From IMG/VR virus record IMGVR_UViG_3300015194_000005, positions 1-43,847 of that record: 43,847 bases of DNA; one strand, 5' to 3'. This DNA comes from a virus. The translations under genes were made by a program, and so were the position numbers. Positions 10,380-17,473 of this stretch are shown in pieces (the first letter of the stretch is position 1; the number at the start of each line of letters is the position of its first letter). The notes below the pieces were generated by a model that was not told the origin of the DNA, did not search any database, and saw nothing but the letters and a program-made list of their open reading frames with translations.

Positions 10380-10556
10380 ATGGAAGAAGTACTCCCACCT
10401 ACCATCGCGAAGACTGCACAGGAACTCCTCACAGAGTTCATGCAAGAAAAGAACATCGTACTGAGCATCGCGAAGGCTCAAGTTGTTCACAGTGAAGATG
10501 GAAGTGTTACCGTTCGTCCTGTTGGATTTACCGTTTCTTTCGCAAAAACTGAGTAA
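10380..10556 (+). CDS. Small hypothetical protein (58 aa)
   Basis: Predicted 58-residue soluble protein: an acidic N-terminal helix (EEVLPPTIAKTAQELLTEF) followed by a short beta hairpin (AQVVHSEDGSVTVRPVGFTV). It begins six bases after the previous stop and ends 11 bases before the next start, so it belongs to the same operon. No known motif is visible. The tight packing and protein-like composition support a real gene. Confidence 0.6.
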   Translation: MEEVLPPTIAKTAQELLTEFMQEKNIVLSIAKAQVVHSEDGSVTVRPVGFTVSFAKTE

Positions 10557-10567
10557 TCCTCTTCCAA

Positions 10568-10786
10568 ATGACCAATCGCCCTTCCGATTCGGACCACAAC
10601 CTCCTCGTTCGTATCGATGAGAGGACGCAGCGTCTTGAAGAAGATGTGAAGTCCATGAAAGAACAATACATTTCAAGGGGAGAGTTCGAAGCAAGATTTG
10701 CCCCAGTACAAAAGTTGGTATTTGGGCTCGTTGGTGTGATACTATTATCCTTTTTTGGAGCTGTAGCCACTTTCTTCATAAAATGA
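10568..10786 (+). CDS. XhlA-like lysis accessory membrane protein
   Basis: 72 residues. An N-terminal charged amphipathic helix (DERTQRLEEDVKSMKEQY) is followed by one C-terminal transmembrane helix (LVFGLVGVILLSFFGAVATFF) ending in a Lys. This is the architecture of the XhlA/haemolysin-type proteins found in phage lysis cassettes. It starts after a C/T tract (CCTCTTCC) and overlaps the next gene by four bases (ATGA). Its place four genes upstream of an amidase fits a role in the lysis cassette, but similarity is by architecture only. Confidence 0.65.
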   Translation: MTNRPSDSDHNLLVRIDERTQRLEEDVKSMKEQYISRGEFEARFAPVQKLVFGLVGVILLSFFGAVATFFIK

Positions 10787-11214
10787 TCAAATGGATTATG
10801 TACATTGGCGTGTTCATAGCATTCCTGTTTGCTCTCGTATTTTTTCTGGGAAGAATTCTTGAAGTGAACCCCGTGACGTATCCACTTACTCCTTTTGCAT
10901 TACGACAAAGAGTCTACACACAGGGTGAACAGGTTATTTTCTCAGTAACACGATGCGCAACAAAAGATACTTCCTATAAATTCGCAGCAGAGCTTGTGAA
11001 CAAAAAAACAAGCGTGAGAAAACTCTTAGGAGGAGCGAACGTCTTTGCGAGAGAAGGGTGCGAGACAATAGATTCAGTCCCAGAACTCCTCCCAGATCCG
11101 CTAGAAGAAGGAACATATAGCATAGAATTCGTCATTGAATCTGAGGGGATCTTTAGAAACTTCAAGCAAAGCAAGCGAACAGACTATTTCCTTGTGAAAA
11201 ATGCACGTAAATAA
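10783..11214 (+). CDS. Membrane-anchored extracytoplasmic protein A
   Basis: 143 residues with one N-terminal transmembrane helix (WIMYIGVFIAFLFALVFFLG) without a clear signal-peptidase site, so probably a membrane anchor. About 110 residues of beta-rich domain on the far side follow, with two Cys about 32 residues apart (VTRCAT and REGCET) that could form a disulphide. It resembles the next gene in layout and in a few motifs (P-hydrophobic-x-R/H-x-V-x-x-G-Q near residue 45), suggesting divergent paralogs. The setting between an XhlA-like protein and the amidase suggests an envelope role at lysis. Confidence 0.7.
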   Translation: MIKWIMYIGVFIAFLFALVFFLGRILEVNPVTYPLTPFALRQRVYTQGEQVIFSVTRCATKDTSYKFAAELVNKKTSVRKLLGGANVFAREGCETIDSVPELLPDPLEEGTYSIEFVIESEGIFRNFKQSKRTDYFLVKNARK

Positions 11215-11641
11215 ACTTCTCTTTGCATTGGCATGGTTTACGATCCTCTCTTGGGCGGTGTTGCTCTTGTTGTGTATTTTCTGGCTCGTATGGCCCTACC
11301 ATGTTATTGATTTTACCTACAATGAACTACCGATCTTGAATGAGAATCACATTGTTCACCGTGGACAGCCTGTTTTGTGGAAAAGCGACCATATCCACTA
11401 TACAAACGGAGTGAAGGTCATAATCACCAAGAATCTTGTTTGCTCAACACTCACACAATTCCCTGATACAAGCTATCTCACAAAAGCAGGAAGTTTCACA
11501 GCCGTCAATTCTTCGGTGACGATTCCGAGTAATAACGTCTTGGGAAAGTGCTTTGTGAATATTCTCAGTGTCTTTGCAATCAATCCTCTCCGATCTATCA
11601 CCTTTGAAAAACACACAGAAGGCTTTACGGTAGTCCCGTAA
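11201..11641 (+). CDS. Membrane-anchored extracytoplasmic protein B
   Basis: 146 residues. The N-terminal transmembrane helix (LFALAWFTILSWAVLLLLCIF) is followed by a beta-rich exported domain with two Cys (LVCSTL, GKCFVN). Same overall design as the preceding gene, overlapping it by 14 bases. The segment HIVHRGQPVLW aligns loosely with RVYTQGEQVIF of the neighbour. Function unknown. A spanin-like pair is conceivable from the position, but neither protein has a lipobox and they are longer than usual spanins. Confidence 0.68.
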   Translation: MHVNKLLFALAWFTILSWAVLLLLCIFWLVWPYHVIDFTYNELPILNENHIVHRGQPVLWKSDHIHYTNGVKVIITKNLVCSTLTQFPDTSYLTKAGSFTAVNSSVTIPSNNVLGKCFVNILSVFAINPLRSITFEKHTEGFTVVP

Positions 11642-11660
11642 GGAGTAACATGATTAATAA

Positions 11661-11825
11661 ATGAACCAAGACCTCACCAAGACAGAGAAGATTGCTCTCG
11701 CACTACTCTGTGCGGAAAAGACAAGGCGTGGTATCCTTGTGGAAGAGGAACTGGATGCAATAGAAAGAGCGTTCACCCTTGCATATAAGTTTGGCGATGT
11801 ATCCCATAAGCATACAAGGATATGA
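11661..11825 (+). CDS. Small helical protein (54 aa) coupled to amidase
   Basis: 54 predicted residues, mostly helical and charged (LTKTEKIALALLCAEKTRR, then VEEELDAIERAFTLAYKFG). The stop overlaps the amidase start as ATGA (11822-11825), implying translational coupling. No known domain. It could regulate or chaperone the endolysin; this is inference from coupling only. Confidence 0.6.
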   Translation: MNQDLTKTEKIALALLCAEKTRRGILVEEELDAIERAFTLAYKFGDVSHKHTRI

Positions 11826-12382
11826 AGTACGTCTTCCTACACCATAGTGCATCCAGCACGCCAGGATTGCAGCTAAATGAGATAAATGCATACCATAAAT
11901 CGAAGGGTTTCACTAAAAGTACGCTTTCCTTTTATGTCGGATATAACTTCGTACTGGACCGCAACTTTCAAGTAACCCAAACACGCTCAGAATTTGAGGA
12001 AGGCTGTCATACCGTCACTCCTAAATTTCCAGATGCAAACAAGAATGGCATTGGTATTTGTATGGCTGGGGACTTTACGAAAGAGATTCCTAGCCCCGCA
12101 CTCCTCAACCTCTTAGCTCCTCTTCTTGCTGATATACAGGTCCGCCATAGGATTCCAGAGAGTGAAGTCTGGTTACATCGAGAGGTAGAGAACATGCCAG
12201 GGGGGACGTATACAGAGTGTTGCGGCCAGGATTTTCGCAGTTTAACAAAGGCTCTAAGGAAAACGTGGCTTCAGAACAAGATCAACAGCCTCCGAGAGTT
12301 GATTGTGAAGACAAACCAGCCTCGAACATCTACGGTACAAGTCTACTTAGATTCCTGTATCTGGCTTCTCGCACAACTTTAG
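11822..12382 (+). CDS. N-acetylmuramoyl-L-alanine amidase (Amidase_2/PGRP family endolysin)
   Basis: 186 residues. Family landmarks in order: HHSA at residues 7-10 (first zinc ligand), YHKSKGF at 24-30, the YVGYNFVLD strand at 38-46, GCHT at 61-64, the GIGICMAGDF core at 76-85, HR at 119-120 (second zinc ligand) and the TECCGQDF loop at 131-138 where the third, Cys ligand is expected. This is the fold of T7 lysozyme and PGRP amidases, which cut the bond between MurNAc and L-Ala. There is no signal peptide, so export should need the neighbouring holin. About 40 C-terminal residues form an extra helix. Confidence 0.9.
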   Translation: MKYVFLHHSASSTPGLQLNEINAYHKSKGFTKSTLSFYVGYNFVLDRNFQVTQTRSEFEEGCHTVTPKFPDANKNGIGICMAGDFTKEIPSPALLNLLAPLLADIQVRHRIPESEVWLHREVENMPGGTYTECCGQDFRSLTKALRKTWLQNKINSLRELIVKTNQPRTSTVQVYLDSCIWLLAQL

Positions 12383-12399
12383 TTCTTACCTATCTCTCT

Positions 12400-12648
12400 A
12401 TGGCAACCTCAGTTTCTAACTCTATGAATAGTCACGATTGGGTTCGAGTCCTTGAAACACTCGCACAAGGTGCAGGTGCTGCGATTCTTACCTACCTTGC
12501 TGGAGCGATCCCTGCGATGGATTTAGGTTCGTACAAGCCTCTCGGGATGCTTGCCGTTCTCGTGATCTCAGAGATCGTGAAACGGTACCTCCAATCTCCG
12601 ACTGTCGTAGTTCCCGACGTCGTTCCTGTCGTTCCTCCTACTCTATAA
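12400..12648 (+). CDS. Holin-like small membrane protein
   Basis: 82 residues with two moderately hydrophobic helices: one around residues 20-40 (AQGAGAAILTYLAGAIPAM) and one around 48-64 (LGMLAVLVISEIVKRYL). A Val/Pro-rich tail follows. The start at 12400 is preceded by a clear C/T tract (CTTACCTATCTCTCT) and lies 17 bases after the amidase stop. Two-helix proteins right after an endolysin are commonly holins. The modest hydrophobicity leaves some doubt. Confidence 0.65.
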   Translation: MATSVSNSMNSHDWVRVLETLAQGAGAAILTYLAGAIPAMDLGSYKPLGMLAVLVISEIVKRYLQSPTVVVPDVVPVVPPTL

Positions 12649-12680
12649 GGAAAACTTGTATCCTCGTACACCTCTTTTTG

Positions 12681-12767
12681 ATGGTGGTCTTAGGGGTGAC
12701 AATGTTCGGACAATACCCTACAAGTAGTGGAGGATTCTCTGTTTCAGGATCTTCCTCTAGCCCATAG
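12681..12767 (+). CDS. Possible 28-aa exported microprotein
   Basis: A short frame downstream of the holin-like gene with a hydrophobic start (MVVLGVTMFGQY) and a Ser/Gly-rich tail. The ATG is preceded by CACCTCTTTTTG, matching the pyrimidine start context of this genome. It overlaps the end of a convergent minus-strand gene by 24 bases. It could be a small lysis or envelope peptide, or chance. Confidence 0.35.
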   Translation: MVVLGVTMFGQYPTSSGGFSVSGSSSSP

Positions 12768-12980
12768 GACGAGAGTTTGTATCTTGTAGACCACTTTATC
12801 TCTTCTGACTTCCCAAATCGTTCTAAAACGATTATGAGAGAAGCAGAAGCATCTGTAGTCTCGTAGTGTAGGATTATCTTTCAGTGGAACGAGTTGGCGT
12901 ACATGAAGATCCAATGAAGAGTGGCAGATGCTGCATTTACCGTAGTATCTTTTGATGGTGTTTTCGACGAGTGAGTCCAC
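12744..12980 (-). CDS. Small Cys-rich (zinc-knuckle) protein, GTG start
   Basis: 78 residues with CSIC at residues 16-19 and CFC further on, followed by SHNRFRT. The pattern suggests a compact zinc-binding fold, perhaps a reduced HNH-like finger. There is no ATG in frame, so a GTG start at 12980 is required. Convergent with the lysis cassette and separated from the other minus-strand genes by the small plus gene and terminator at 13054-13184. Confidence 0.5.
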   Translation of the reverse strand: MDSLVENTIKRYYGKCSICHSSLDLHVRQLVPLKDNPTLRDYRCFCFSHNRFRTIWEVRRDKVVYKIQTLVLWARGRS

Positions 12981-13053
12981 CGAGATAGTATACTCCTAAA
13001 ATGTAATTTTCTCCTCACTGTTACGTCTCATGTATTATTCCCCCCATTATTTT

Positions 13054-13140
13054 ATGAAAGACAATAATCAACCAGTCCCGAAGACAGAACAGGAAGCCCA
13101 AGCAGAAAAGTCAGCAAAAGACCCTAAAGACAATCGTTAA
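13054..13140 (+). CDS. 28-aa hydrophilic peptide before terminator
   Basis: A charged, Gln/Lys/Asp-rich 28-residue peptide with no hydrophobic segment. The strongest support is the start context: CCCCCC eight bases upstream of the ATG, as at other genes here. The stop is 12 bases before a clear rho-independent terminator, so it is the last gene of the plus-strand late unit or a separate short transcript. Function unknown. Confidence 0.5.
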   Translation: MKDNNQPVPKTEQEAQAEKSAKDPKDNR

Positions 13141-13152
13141 CCTTCTTTAACT

Positions 13153-13184
13153 CAGCCTCACTGGGTGGGGCTGTTTTATTTCTT
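13153..13184 (+). terminator. Rho-independent terminator closing the tail-lysis unit
   Basis: Nine-base stem CAGCCTCAC / GTGGGGCTG with a 3-base loop (one G-U pair), followed by TTTTATTTCTT. It lies just after the last plus-strand gene, at the meeting point of convergent transcription, and overlaps the last codons of the minus-strand gene at 13176. Confidence 0.85.
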
Positions 13185-13514
13185 ATCCTCGATAATTCCC
13201 ACTCCGTAAATCATCATATTCATATACCACTTCCTAAAAGCCTCTTCTAGTAACGCCTTATGTAGTAGTTGCTTCTTTGTGAGTTTCTTAGGCTTCTTTC
13301 GTAACTCAATTATTCTAGTTTTCTTGTTTACACGATATTCCTTCAAAAAGTTCTCCTCTGTCCACGAACAAGGGTCTATTCTTGAGTGTTTCGTCCAGAT
13401 AACACGTTTACATTCTTCACAGATATGCTTCTGATACTTTGGAAGGGGTAGATCAGCAATAGCCTCCCAAACTCTCCCTTCGCAGCCTTCGTAGGGGCAA
13501 GTTCCTATGATCAT
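13176..13514 (-). CDS. Zinc-ribbon protein (112 aa)
   Basis: N-terminal zinc ribbon: CPYEGC at residues 6-11 and CEEC at about 32-35, followed by WTKHSRIDPCSW and a Lys/Arg-rich helical tail. Small phage proteins with this ribbon-plus-basic-tail layout are frequent and may bind nucleic acid. Last gene of the chain running from 18.0 kb; its start overlaps the upstream stop (ATGA). Confidence 0.65.
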   Translation of the reverse strand: MIIGTCPYEGCEGRVWEAIADLPLPKYQKHICEECKRVIWTKHSRIDPCSWTEENFLKEYRVNKKTRIIELRKKPKKLTKKQLLHKALLEEAFRKWYMNMMIYGVGIIEDKK

Positions 13515-13900
13515 TCAATGTAGGAAAGAATTATTGGTAAAGCGTTACGAAGTAGGCAAATGAATTTAGCATCCTCCTCACTGATCGTGTTTTCCCTGAA
13601 CATAGGGGTAATACTTCTGCGGCCAAGGCCAAGGCTAATATATCTCATTGGCTCCTCTGTGTTCCCCTCTTCCATCCATGGGGTAGTCACCCCGACTCTC
13701 CACATAGCATCAGGGTGATGAGGTAAATCCCTACCCGACTCGTACATTTTTTCTAGTAAGGTTATTAGAGCATAAATATCAATCGGCTCACATTCTTTCC
13801 AGCACATTTCGCACACTTCTTTCTTTCTCTTAGAGCCGTCCGAATAAGAATCACTAATAGCGAACTGGCAGCAAGCCGATAATTCGTATTTTTCCTTCAT
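13511..13900 (-). CDS. Zinc-finger protein with Ead-like C-terminal motif
   Basis: 129 residues from the ATG at 13900, chosen because it overlaps the upstream stop as ATGA; an ATG eight codons earlier is possible. The N-terminus carries ACCQF and CEMCWKEC, likely one zinc site. The C-terminus EEDAKFICLLRNALPIILSYI resembles the FIAxARxxxPxLL helix common at the end of small phage Ead/Ea22-like proteins. Exact function unknown. Confidence 0.65.
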   Translation of the reverse strand: MKEKYELSACCQFAISDSYSDGSKRKKEVCEMCWKECEPIDIYALITLLEKMYESGRDLPHHPDAMWRVGVTTPWMEEGNTEEPMRYISLGLGRRSITPMFRENTISEEDAKFICLLRNALPIILSYIE

Positions 13901-14286
13901 TGTGCAAAAAGTAAACTCTCCCAAACTCGAATCATACGAGAATGTGCTCTTGGGGTCTTAGAGTGAATAAACTGTCCACTAAAGCGAATCCAACCGTTTT
14001 TAACTCCTGCCCTAAAGACTGCTCCTAAAACATTGCCAAGCCGTAAGTCTTCAAAGGCATTCGCTGTTACCGTTTCCTGCGTCCTACAGAGGTCTTCTAG
14101 TCTTTCTAGGGCTACGGAGATTAAATGAGCATTCGCATGTTCTAGGGCGATTTGTAGGCCGTCCTGAGCCATCTCCTCTCCACTCTTCCCGTACTCAGTA
14201 TCTACCTTATTAGATTTCTGAGCTTGAGTACTGAACCTTTCAGCATGGGCTATGGCTTCTTCGATGCTTTGAGTAAATATCTTCAT
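13897..14286 (-). CDS. Hypothetical protein, possible winged-helix end
   Basis: 129 residues. The first half is an amphipathic helix rich in Glu, Ala and Gln. The second half contains TVTANAFEDLRL then GNVLGAVFRAGVKNGWI, which recalls the winged-helix segment of small phage proteins whose final strand contains GWI. Overlaps both neighbours by four bases. Nucleic-acid binding is a guess. Confidence 0.6.
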   Translation of the reverse strand: MKIFTQSIEEAIAHAERFSTQAQKSNKVDTEYGKSGEEMAQDGLQIALEHANAHLISVALERLEDLCRTQETVTANAFEDLRLGNVLGAVFRAGVKNGWIRFSGQFIHSKTPRAHSRMIRVWESLLFAQ

Positions 14287-14648
14287 AGTTTTAGGGGTTC
14301 GATAGAATCTAAGGCTTCCTGAGCTTTTCTCTTTATAGGCTCAAAATGGTGGTTGATAAATTCTTCTGCTAGAGGGTTTGGTTTACCCATAATTGTGACA
14401 GCTTCACTCTCTGCGATCTCTTTCAGCGCACGCTTTAGTTTCTTGAGCTTATGTGTAAGCGTGATAGTTAATTGCATCTGCCTATCAAATACATCTAACC
14501 ATTGGGCAGGAGAAATCTTCTTTAGCTTCTCTCGTTCAATTTCTTCTATGCCCAGCTCTCGCCAAGCCCATTCAATAGTAGTTTCTCCTATAGGAAGATT
14601 CAGATTACTCTGATGTGTAGAGCCGGTGATCTTTTCTTCTGTGCTCAT
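14283..14648 (-). CDS. Hypothetical coiled-coil protein (121 aa)
   Basis: Mostly charged helix: ELGIEEIEREKLKKI near residue 32 and THKLKKLKRALKEIAE near 64, with a conserved-looking PAQWLDVFDRQM between them. No Cys or membrane segment. Overlaps its neighbours by four bases on both sides, so translation is probably coupled. I do not recognise the family. Confidence 0.6.
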   Translation of the reverse strand: MSTEEKITGSTHQSNLNLPIGETTIEWAWRELGIEEIEREKLKKISPAQWLDVFDRQMQLTITLTHKLKKLKRALKEIAESEAVTIMGKPNPLAEEFINHHFEPIKRKAQEALDSIEPLKL

Positions 14649-14839
14649 AATGTGATTTTGTTAAAAGCGAGTAATTCTTGTTGGCGAGCATTGAAGAACC
14701 GCCCCTCATTAAATTCCTTTGGAGTCTGTAGACTTACTTCATTTGGAGGTACTCGTTCTCCATCGAAAGTGTGGAAACAGTTACCGCAGACATGAATATC
14801 TGTGAGACATTGCCTTGTATGGTGAATGTCGATAGTCAT
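14645..14839 (-). CDS. Small Cys/His protein (64 aa)
   Basis: The N-terminal region is rich in potential metal ligands: HHTRQC and CGNCFHTF with a CxxC pair, then a Phe/Asn-rich tail. Probably a single zinc knuckle. Start and stop overlap adjacent genes (ATGA). Function unknown; one of many CxxC microproteins here. Confidence 0.55.
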   Translation of the reverse strand: MTIDIHHTRQCLTDIHVCGNCFHTFDGERVPPNEVSLQTPKEFNEGRFFNARQQELLAFNKITL

Positions 14840-14970
14840 ATTTTCTGGCAGGAAACAATTTCGGAATCGTCGGCGTGTCGTGCATCACCCAATGCCTCTT
14901 CTTCGGCTTCTCTCTTGGAATTAGCCTCAATGGTGTACATGCTGGTTACAACGATGGCGTATGTGCTCAT
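14836..14970 (-). CDS. Small acidic hypothetical protein (44 aa)
   Basis: 44 residues: a hydrophobic beta-like start (MSTYAIVVTSMYTIEA), then an acidic helical tail with many Glu, Asp and Ala. Supported by four-base ATGA overlaps at both ends, which fill the gap between 14839 and 14967 exactly. Too short for family recognition. Confidence 0.55.
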   Translation of the reverse strand: MSTYAIVVTSMYTIEANSKREAEEEALGDARHADDSEIVSCQKI

Positions 14971-15374
14971 AGAGAGGATGGGGAAGAGACGGCTCCTAAT
15001 GTAGCTCCGTTCTTCAGTTCTTCGTATTTGAATTGCATGGCGTGGAGAAGGTCTACAATGGCTCCTTCCATTTGTTTTCTACTCTGCTCTGTGTGTTGTT
15101 CGCCGCTAAGCACCATAGAATTGAGGAGGCCAATTGCCTCCATAGCCTTGTGCATCGCATTTTTGTCACGCTCACTCGCTACCAATGCGCCTTTCGCCGT
15201 GCTCTTCACAAGGCCTAATGCCTCGTCAACTTTATCAATTTCTCTTTTTTGAAATTCACTCTCAATGAGCGAGAGAAGCTTGTCGTAAAATACATCAGTC
15301 AACCAAGGTGTGTTGGGTGCCTCCTCATAGAGGAGCTTGATGATTGCATCGCGGAGAGAATTAGAGTTGCTCAT
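14967..15374 (-). CDS. Hypothetical helical protein (135 aa)
   Basis: Predicted all-helical: IIKLLYEEAPNTPWLTDVF, then charged helices to about residue 110, with a Ser/Pro tail. No Cys. The start follows a C/T tract (CTTCCTTACTTACTCT); the stop overlaps the next start (ATGA). No recognised domain. Confidence 0.6.
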   Translation of the reverse strand: MSNSNSLRDAIIKLLYEEAPNTPWLTDVFYDKLLSLIESEFQKREIDKVDEALGLVKSTAKGALVASERDKNAMHKAMEAIGLLNSMVLSGEQHTEQSRKQMEGAIVDLLHAMQFKYEELKNGATLGAVSSPSSL

Positions 15375-15396
15375 AGAGTAAGTAAGGAAGCGATGG

Positions 15397-15717
15397 TTAG
15401 AGAGGCTCGTTAGGTAAAGGGATTTGGCAGTTTAGGAACTCTTGTGCCCACTGACGGATCTTCAGCATGTACGTTTCTATTTCGCTTGTCGTGAGCAGGG
15501 TCGTTGTTTTGTCTATCTCTCGTTCTGCGTCTCCTACAGTGACAAACATTCTTTCGAGGAACTTCTCTTTCATCTGCGTGTGTACGTCTTCCGCAGAGAG
15601 CCCTATTTCATCTGCAATGGTCTGGTAGACAACGGACCAGAGGTAGGCGTTCTGTTTCATTGATCGGTCCTTCAGAGACCTACCACATCCAGAGCAGCGA
15701 GTAGGAGCGTTGCTCAT
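15397..15717 (-). CDS. Zinc-knuckle plus helical phage protein
   Basis: 106 residues. N-terminal CSGCGRSL knuckle, then KQNAYLWSVVYQTIADEIG and SAEDVHTQMKEKFL. The KQNxYLWxVVY...IAxExG...EEVHxxxKEKFL pattern is well known in small phage recombination-associated proteins such as NinB-like ones, although a true relationship cannot be shown by eye. Overlaps the HTH gene upstream by four bases. Confidence 0.6.
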   Translation of the reverse strand: MSNAPTRCSGCGRSLKDRSMKQNAYLWSVVYQTIADEIGLSAEDVHTQMKEKFLERMFVTVGDAEREIDKTTTLLTTSEIETYMLKIRQWAQEFLNCQIPLPNEPL

Positions 15718-16163
15718 TTTGCCTCAGTAATAAGATACACAATACACTCTTCTTTTAACTCCTCAGAGAGAGGTAACTTTGTAATTTGAACAATGAGGTC
15801 TACAAGAGAGGGTCTTATATCGAAGGGAGTCGTTACTTTCGCCTTCTGTCTCTTATCCTTCAGTACACGCTTGTAATATGAACGATTCTGCGCCCGTTTC
15901 TTTTCCTTCTCCGTTGGTCTTACGGTAAAGGAATCTTTCAAGGTGAGTTCTACTCCCTCTTGATGAGCTGTATGTAACCAGCCTCTTTTCTCCATTTCTG
16001 TTTCAATACGAGTAACTGTTTTCTTCTGAGGCTTCCTTGATCCGTTTAGGAAGTCACCTAATACAGAAGGTGGTACACCTGAAGACTGAGCAAATTCATC
16101 TCTGGCAATACCAGAAGCGAGGATTGAGTTGTAGAGATTTTTTCTCGTAGTAGAGACAGACAT
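15714..16163 (-). CDS. Xre-type helix-turn-helix protein with basic tail
   Basis: 149 residues. Residues about 8-60 fit an Xre/Cro-like HTH: LYNSILASGIARDEFAQSSG, then PSVLGDFLNGSRKPQKKTV as the turn and recognition helix. A strongly basic stretch (EKEKKRAQNRSYYKRVLKDK) follows, and a helical C-terminus. Likely a DNA-binding regulator or replication accessory. The start is preceded by TTACCCCCCTACTC, a model example of the local start tract. Confidence 0.7.
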   Translation of the reverse strand: MSVSTTRKNLYNSILASGIARDEFAQSSGVPPSVLGDFLNGSRKPQKKTVTRIETEMEKRGWLHTAHQEGVELTLKDSFTVRPTEKEKKRAQNRSYYKRVLKDKRQKAKVTTPFDIRPSLVDLIVQITKLPLSEELKEECIVYLITEAK

Positions 16164-16187
16164 GAGTAGGGGGGTAAGAGTTAAGAG

Positions 16188-16676
16188 TTACTTAGCACGA
16201 GCGAGAAGATCCTTTAGCTCAGAAACAGTGAATTTCTTTCCTTCGATCTCAATGGTCTTTTCCGTATCAACTGGAATGCTGGAAAGTCCTGTGATCTTCT
16301 TTGTAAGTTCAAGATCGAACTCTGGTATTTTAGCGATCTTGGCCCACTGAGAGTCACGGACACGACCCCATTCTTTTTCCCATCCTTCACGAGCATCTAA
16401 TGTGAAGTCGGAAAGAATTGTATTGATCGTATCTTTTATCTGCTCAAAGCGACTTTCTGTTACGGGTTTGTTCCAAGCCATGAGATTCTTGTGGTACCCA
16501 GAACCTTGAGATTCAGAACTCCCTTCACCTAGACAGAAAATCATCTTCTCAGACTGGCGAAGTCCTTTCGAGAAGTAACAGGAGGAACAGGAGGAACAGG
16601 AGTAACAGGAGGAACAGTAGGAACAGGAGTAACAGTAGAAACAGGAGGAACAGTTATCGTTCGTATCTTTAGACAT
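16188..16676 (-). CDS. Protein with Cys-triplet repeat head
   Basis: 162 residues. After MSKDTNDN the chain runs as C-x-x triplets (x is Ser, Tyr or Phe) for about nine copies, placing Cys at every third residue between residues 9 and 34. A normal soluble region follows, with a WEKEWGRVRDSQW segment and a short C-terminal domain with SELKDLLARAK. Such runs occur in uncharacterised phage and plasmid proteins; metal-cluster binding is a guess. The start tract (TTTCTCCCCCTATCT) is nearly identical to that of the gene at 22231. Confidence 0.75.
   Translation of the reverse strand: MSKDTNDNCSSCFYCYSCSYCSSCYSCSSCSSCYFSKGLRQSEKMIFCLGEGSSESQGSGYHKNLMAWNKPVTESRFEQIKDTINTILSDFTLDAREGWEKEWGRVRDSQWAKIAKIPEFDLELTKKITGLSSIPVDTEKTIEIEGKKFTVSELKDLLARAK
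16573..16653 (-). repeat. 9-bp tandem repeat encoding C-x-x triplets
   Basis: On the minus strand the unit is TGT TMC TMC (M is A or C), repeated about nine times with point variation. It keeps frame with the 16188-16676 gene and encodes its Cys ladder. Variation among units is limited to Ser/Tyr/Phe second and third codons, so Cys is strictly kept. Confidence 0.85.
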
Positions 16677-16697
16677 AGATAGGGGGAGAAATAAGAG

Positions 16698-17276
16698 TTA
16701 AAGTGATTCAACAATAGCTTGTGCTCTCTTGAGGTTTTCTTTGTAAGCGAGTTCGGCGAGGTTGAAAGCATCTTCTATGAGCTTGGCCATTGAGCCGCCG
16801 AGTTTTTCATCGTATCGGGAATGTTCTAGCAAGGCTGGAATTATCTGTTGGCTGTAGCCCTGTAAGCTGATGGCCGCAGACTTCACCGCCTGGGCATCTA
16901 CAGTAGCTTCTAGTTTCCTTTCTTGAGTAGGAGTCATTTGAGGGGGGGAATATATTACGGATTCCATAGCGTCACCTTCAGCAGCAAAGACGTAGTTAAA
17001 GTAACTGGGTTTGCCTTCACGCTTCTTCTCTACTTTACAGATAGTTACTCTGTCCAGCGGCTTGAGAGTTTCGAGATCCTTCTGTTCGTACTCGTTTGCG
17101 TAGAAGGCCATTTCTGCGTACTCAGCATCAGAGAAGATGTGGAGCCATTGGAATTTTCCTGGGATCTCTAGTTTCGTCTTGTAGTCGGTAGCAGGATATT
17201 TACCTACGAACTTCTGATAGGTGACTTTCCTTGGGATATTGATTGCCAAGAGTTTTGATAAATATATTTTCGACAT
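16698..17276 (-). CDS. Hypothetical protein, possible ssDNA-binding/OB-fold type
   Basis: 192 residues. The first 105 residues are beta-rich with aromatics (KFQWLHIFSDAEYAEMAFYA, then DRVTICKVEKKREGKPSYF), and the rest is helical with Gln/Ala. The layout (beta domain with aromatics and Lys, then a helical tail) is compatible with a DNA-binding OB fold, but no family motif can be named. Start tract CTGCTCTAACC. Located in the early gene chain. Confidence 0.6.
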   Translation of the reverse strand: MSKIYLSKLLAINIPRKVTYQKFVGKYPATDYKTKLEIPGKFQWLHIFSDAEYAEMAFYANEYEQKDLETLKPLDRVTICKVEKKREGKPSYFNYVFAAEGDAMESVIYSPPQMTPTQERKLEATVDAQAVKSAAISLQGYSQQIIPALLEHSRYDEKLGGSMAKLIEDAFNLAELAYKENLKRAQAIVESL

Positions 17277-17318
17277 AGCTATGAGTTGGTTAGAGCAGGA
17301 GCAACCTGCGAAATAAAG

Positions 17319-17471
17319 TTAAGAAAGGAATTTAACACAAGCCTTCATGTCTTCGTTCGCTTTTGTAAGATCCATTATCATCTTGTCGAGAGTTTCGATA
17401 CATTGCTTCGCAGAGAGGTCAGCCATTGTCCTAGCGTTGACATAGTCGATTTCGGCTTGAGTGAGAGTCAT
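17319..17471 (-). CDS. Small helical protein (50 aa)
   Basis: 50 residues, a single amphipathic helical protein (TQAEIDYVNARTMADLSAKQ, then LDKMIMDLTKANEDMKACV) with two Cys. The start follows CCCACTCTAACC. No family recognised. Confidence 0.55.
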   Translation of the reverse strand: MTLTQAEIDYVNARTMADLSAKQCIETLDKMIMDLTKANEDMKACVKFLS

Positions 17472-17473
17472 GG

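Noticed and set aside
10191-10694. Minus-strand 167-aa frame over 10035-10694
   Set aside because: Opposes three well-packed plus-strand genes and lies between operon members; composition unlike a protein.
14353-15663. Several plus-strand frames opposite the early minus genes
   Set aside because: The minus-strand genes have ATGA coupling and tracts; the plus frames are their mirror shadows.
16560-16660. Direct repeats considered as a CRISPR array
   Set aside because: 9-bp tandem units with no spacers, in frame with a gene; a coding repeat.
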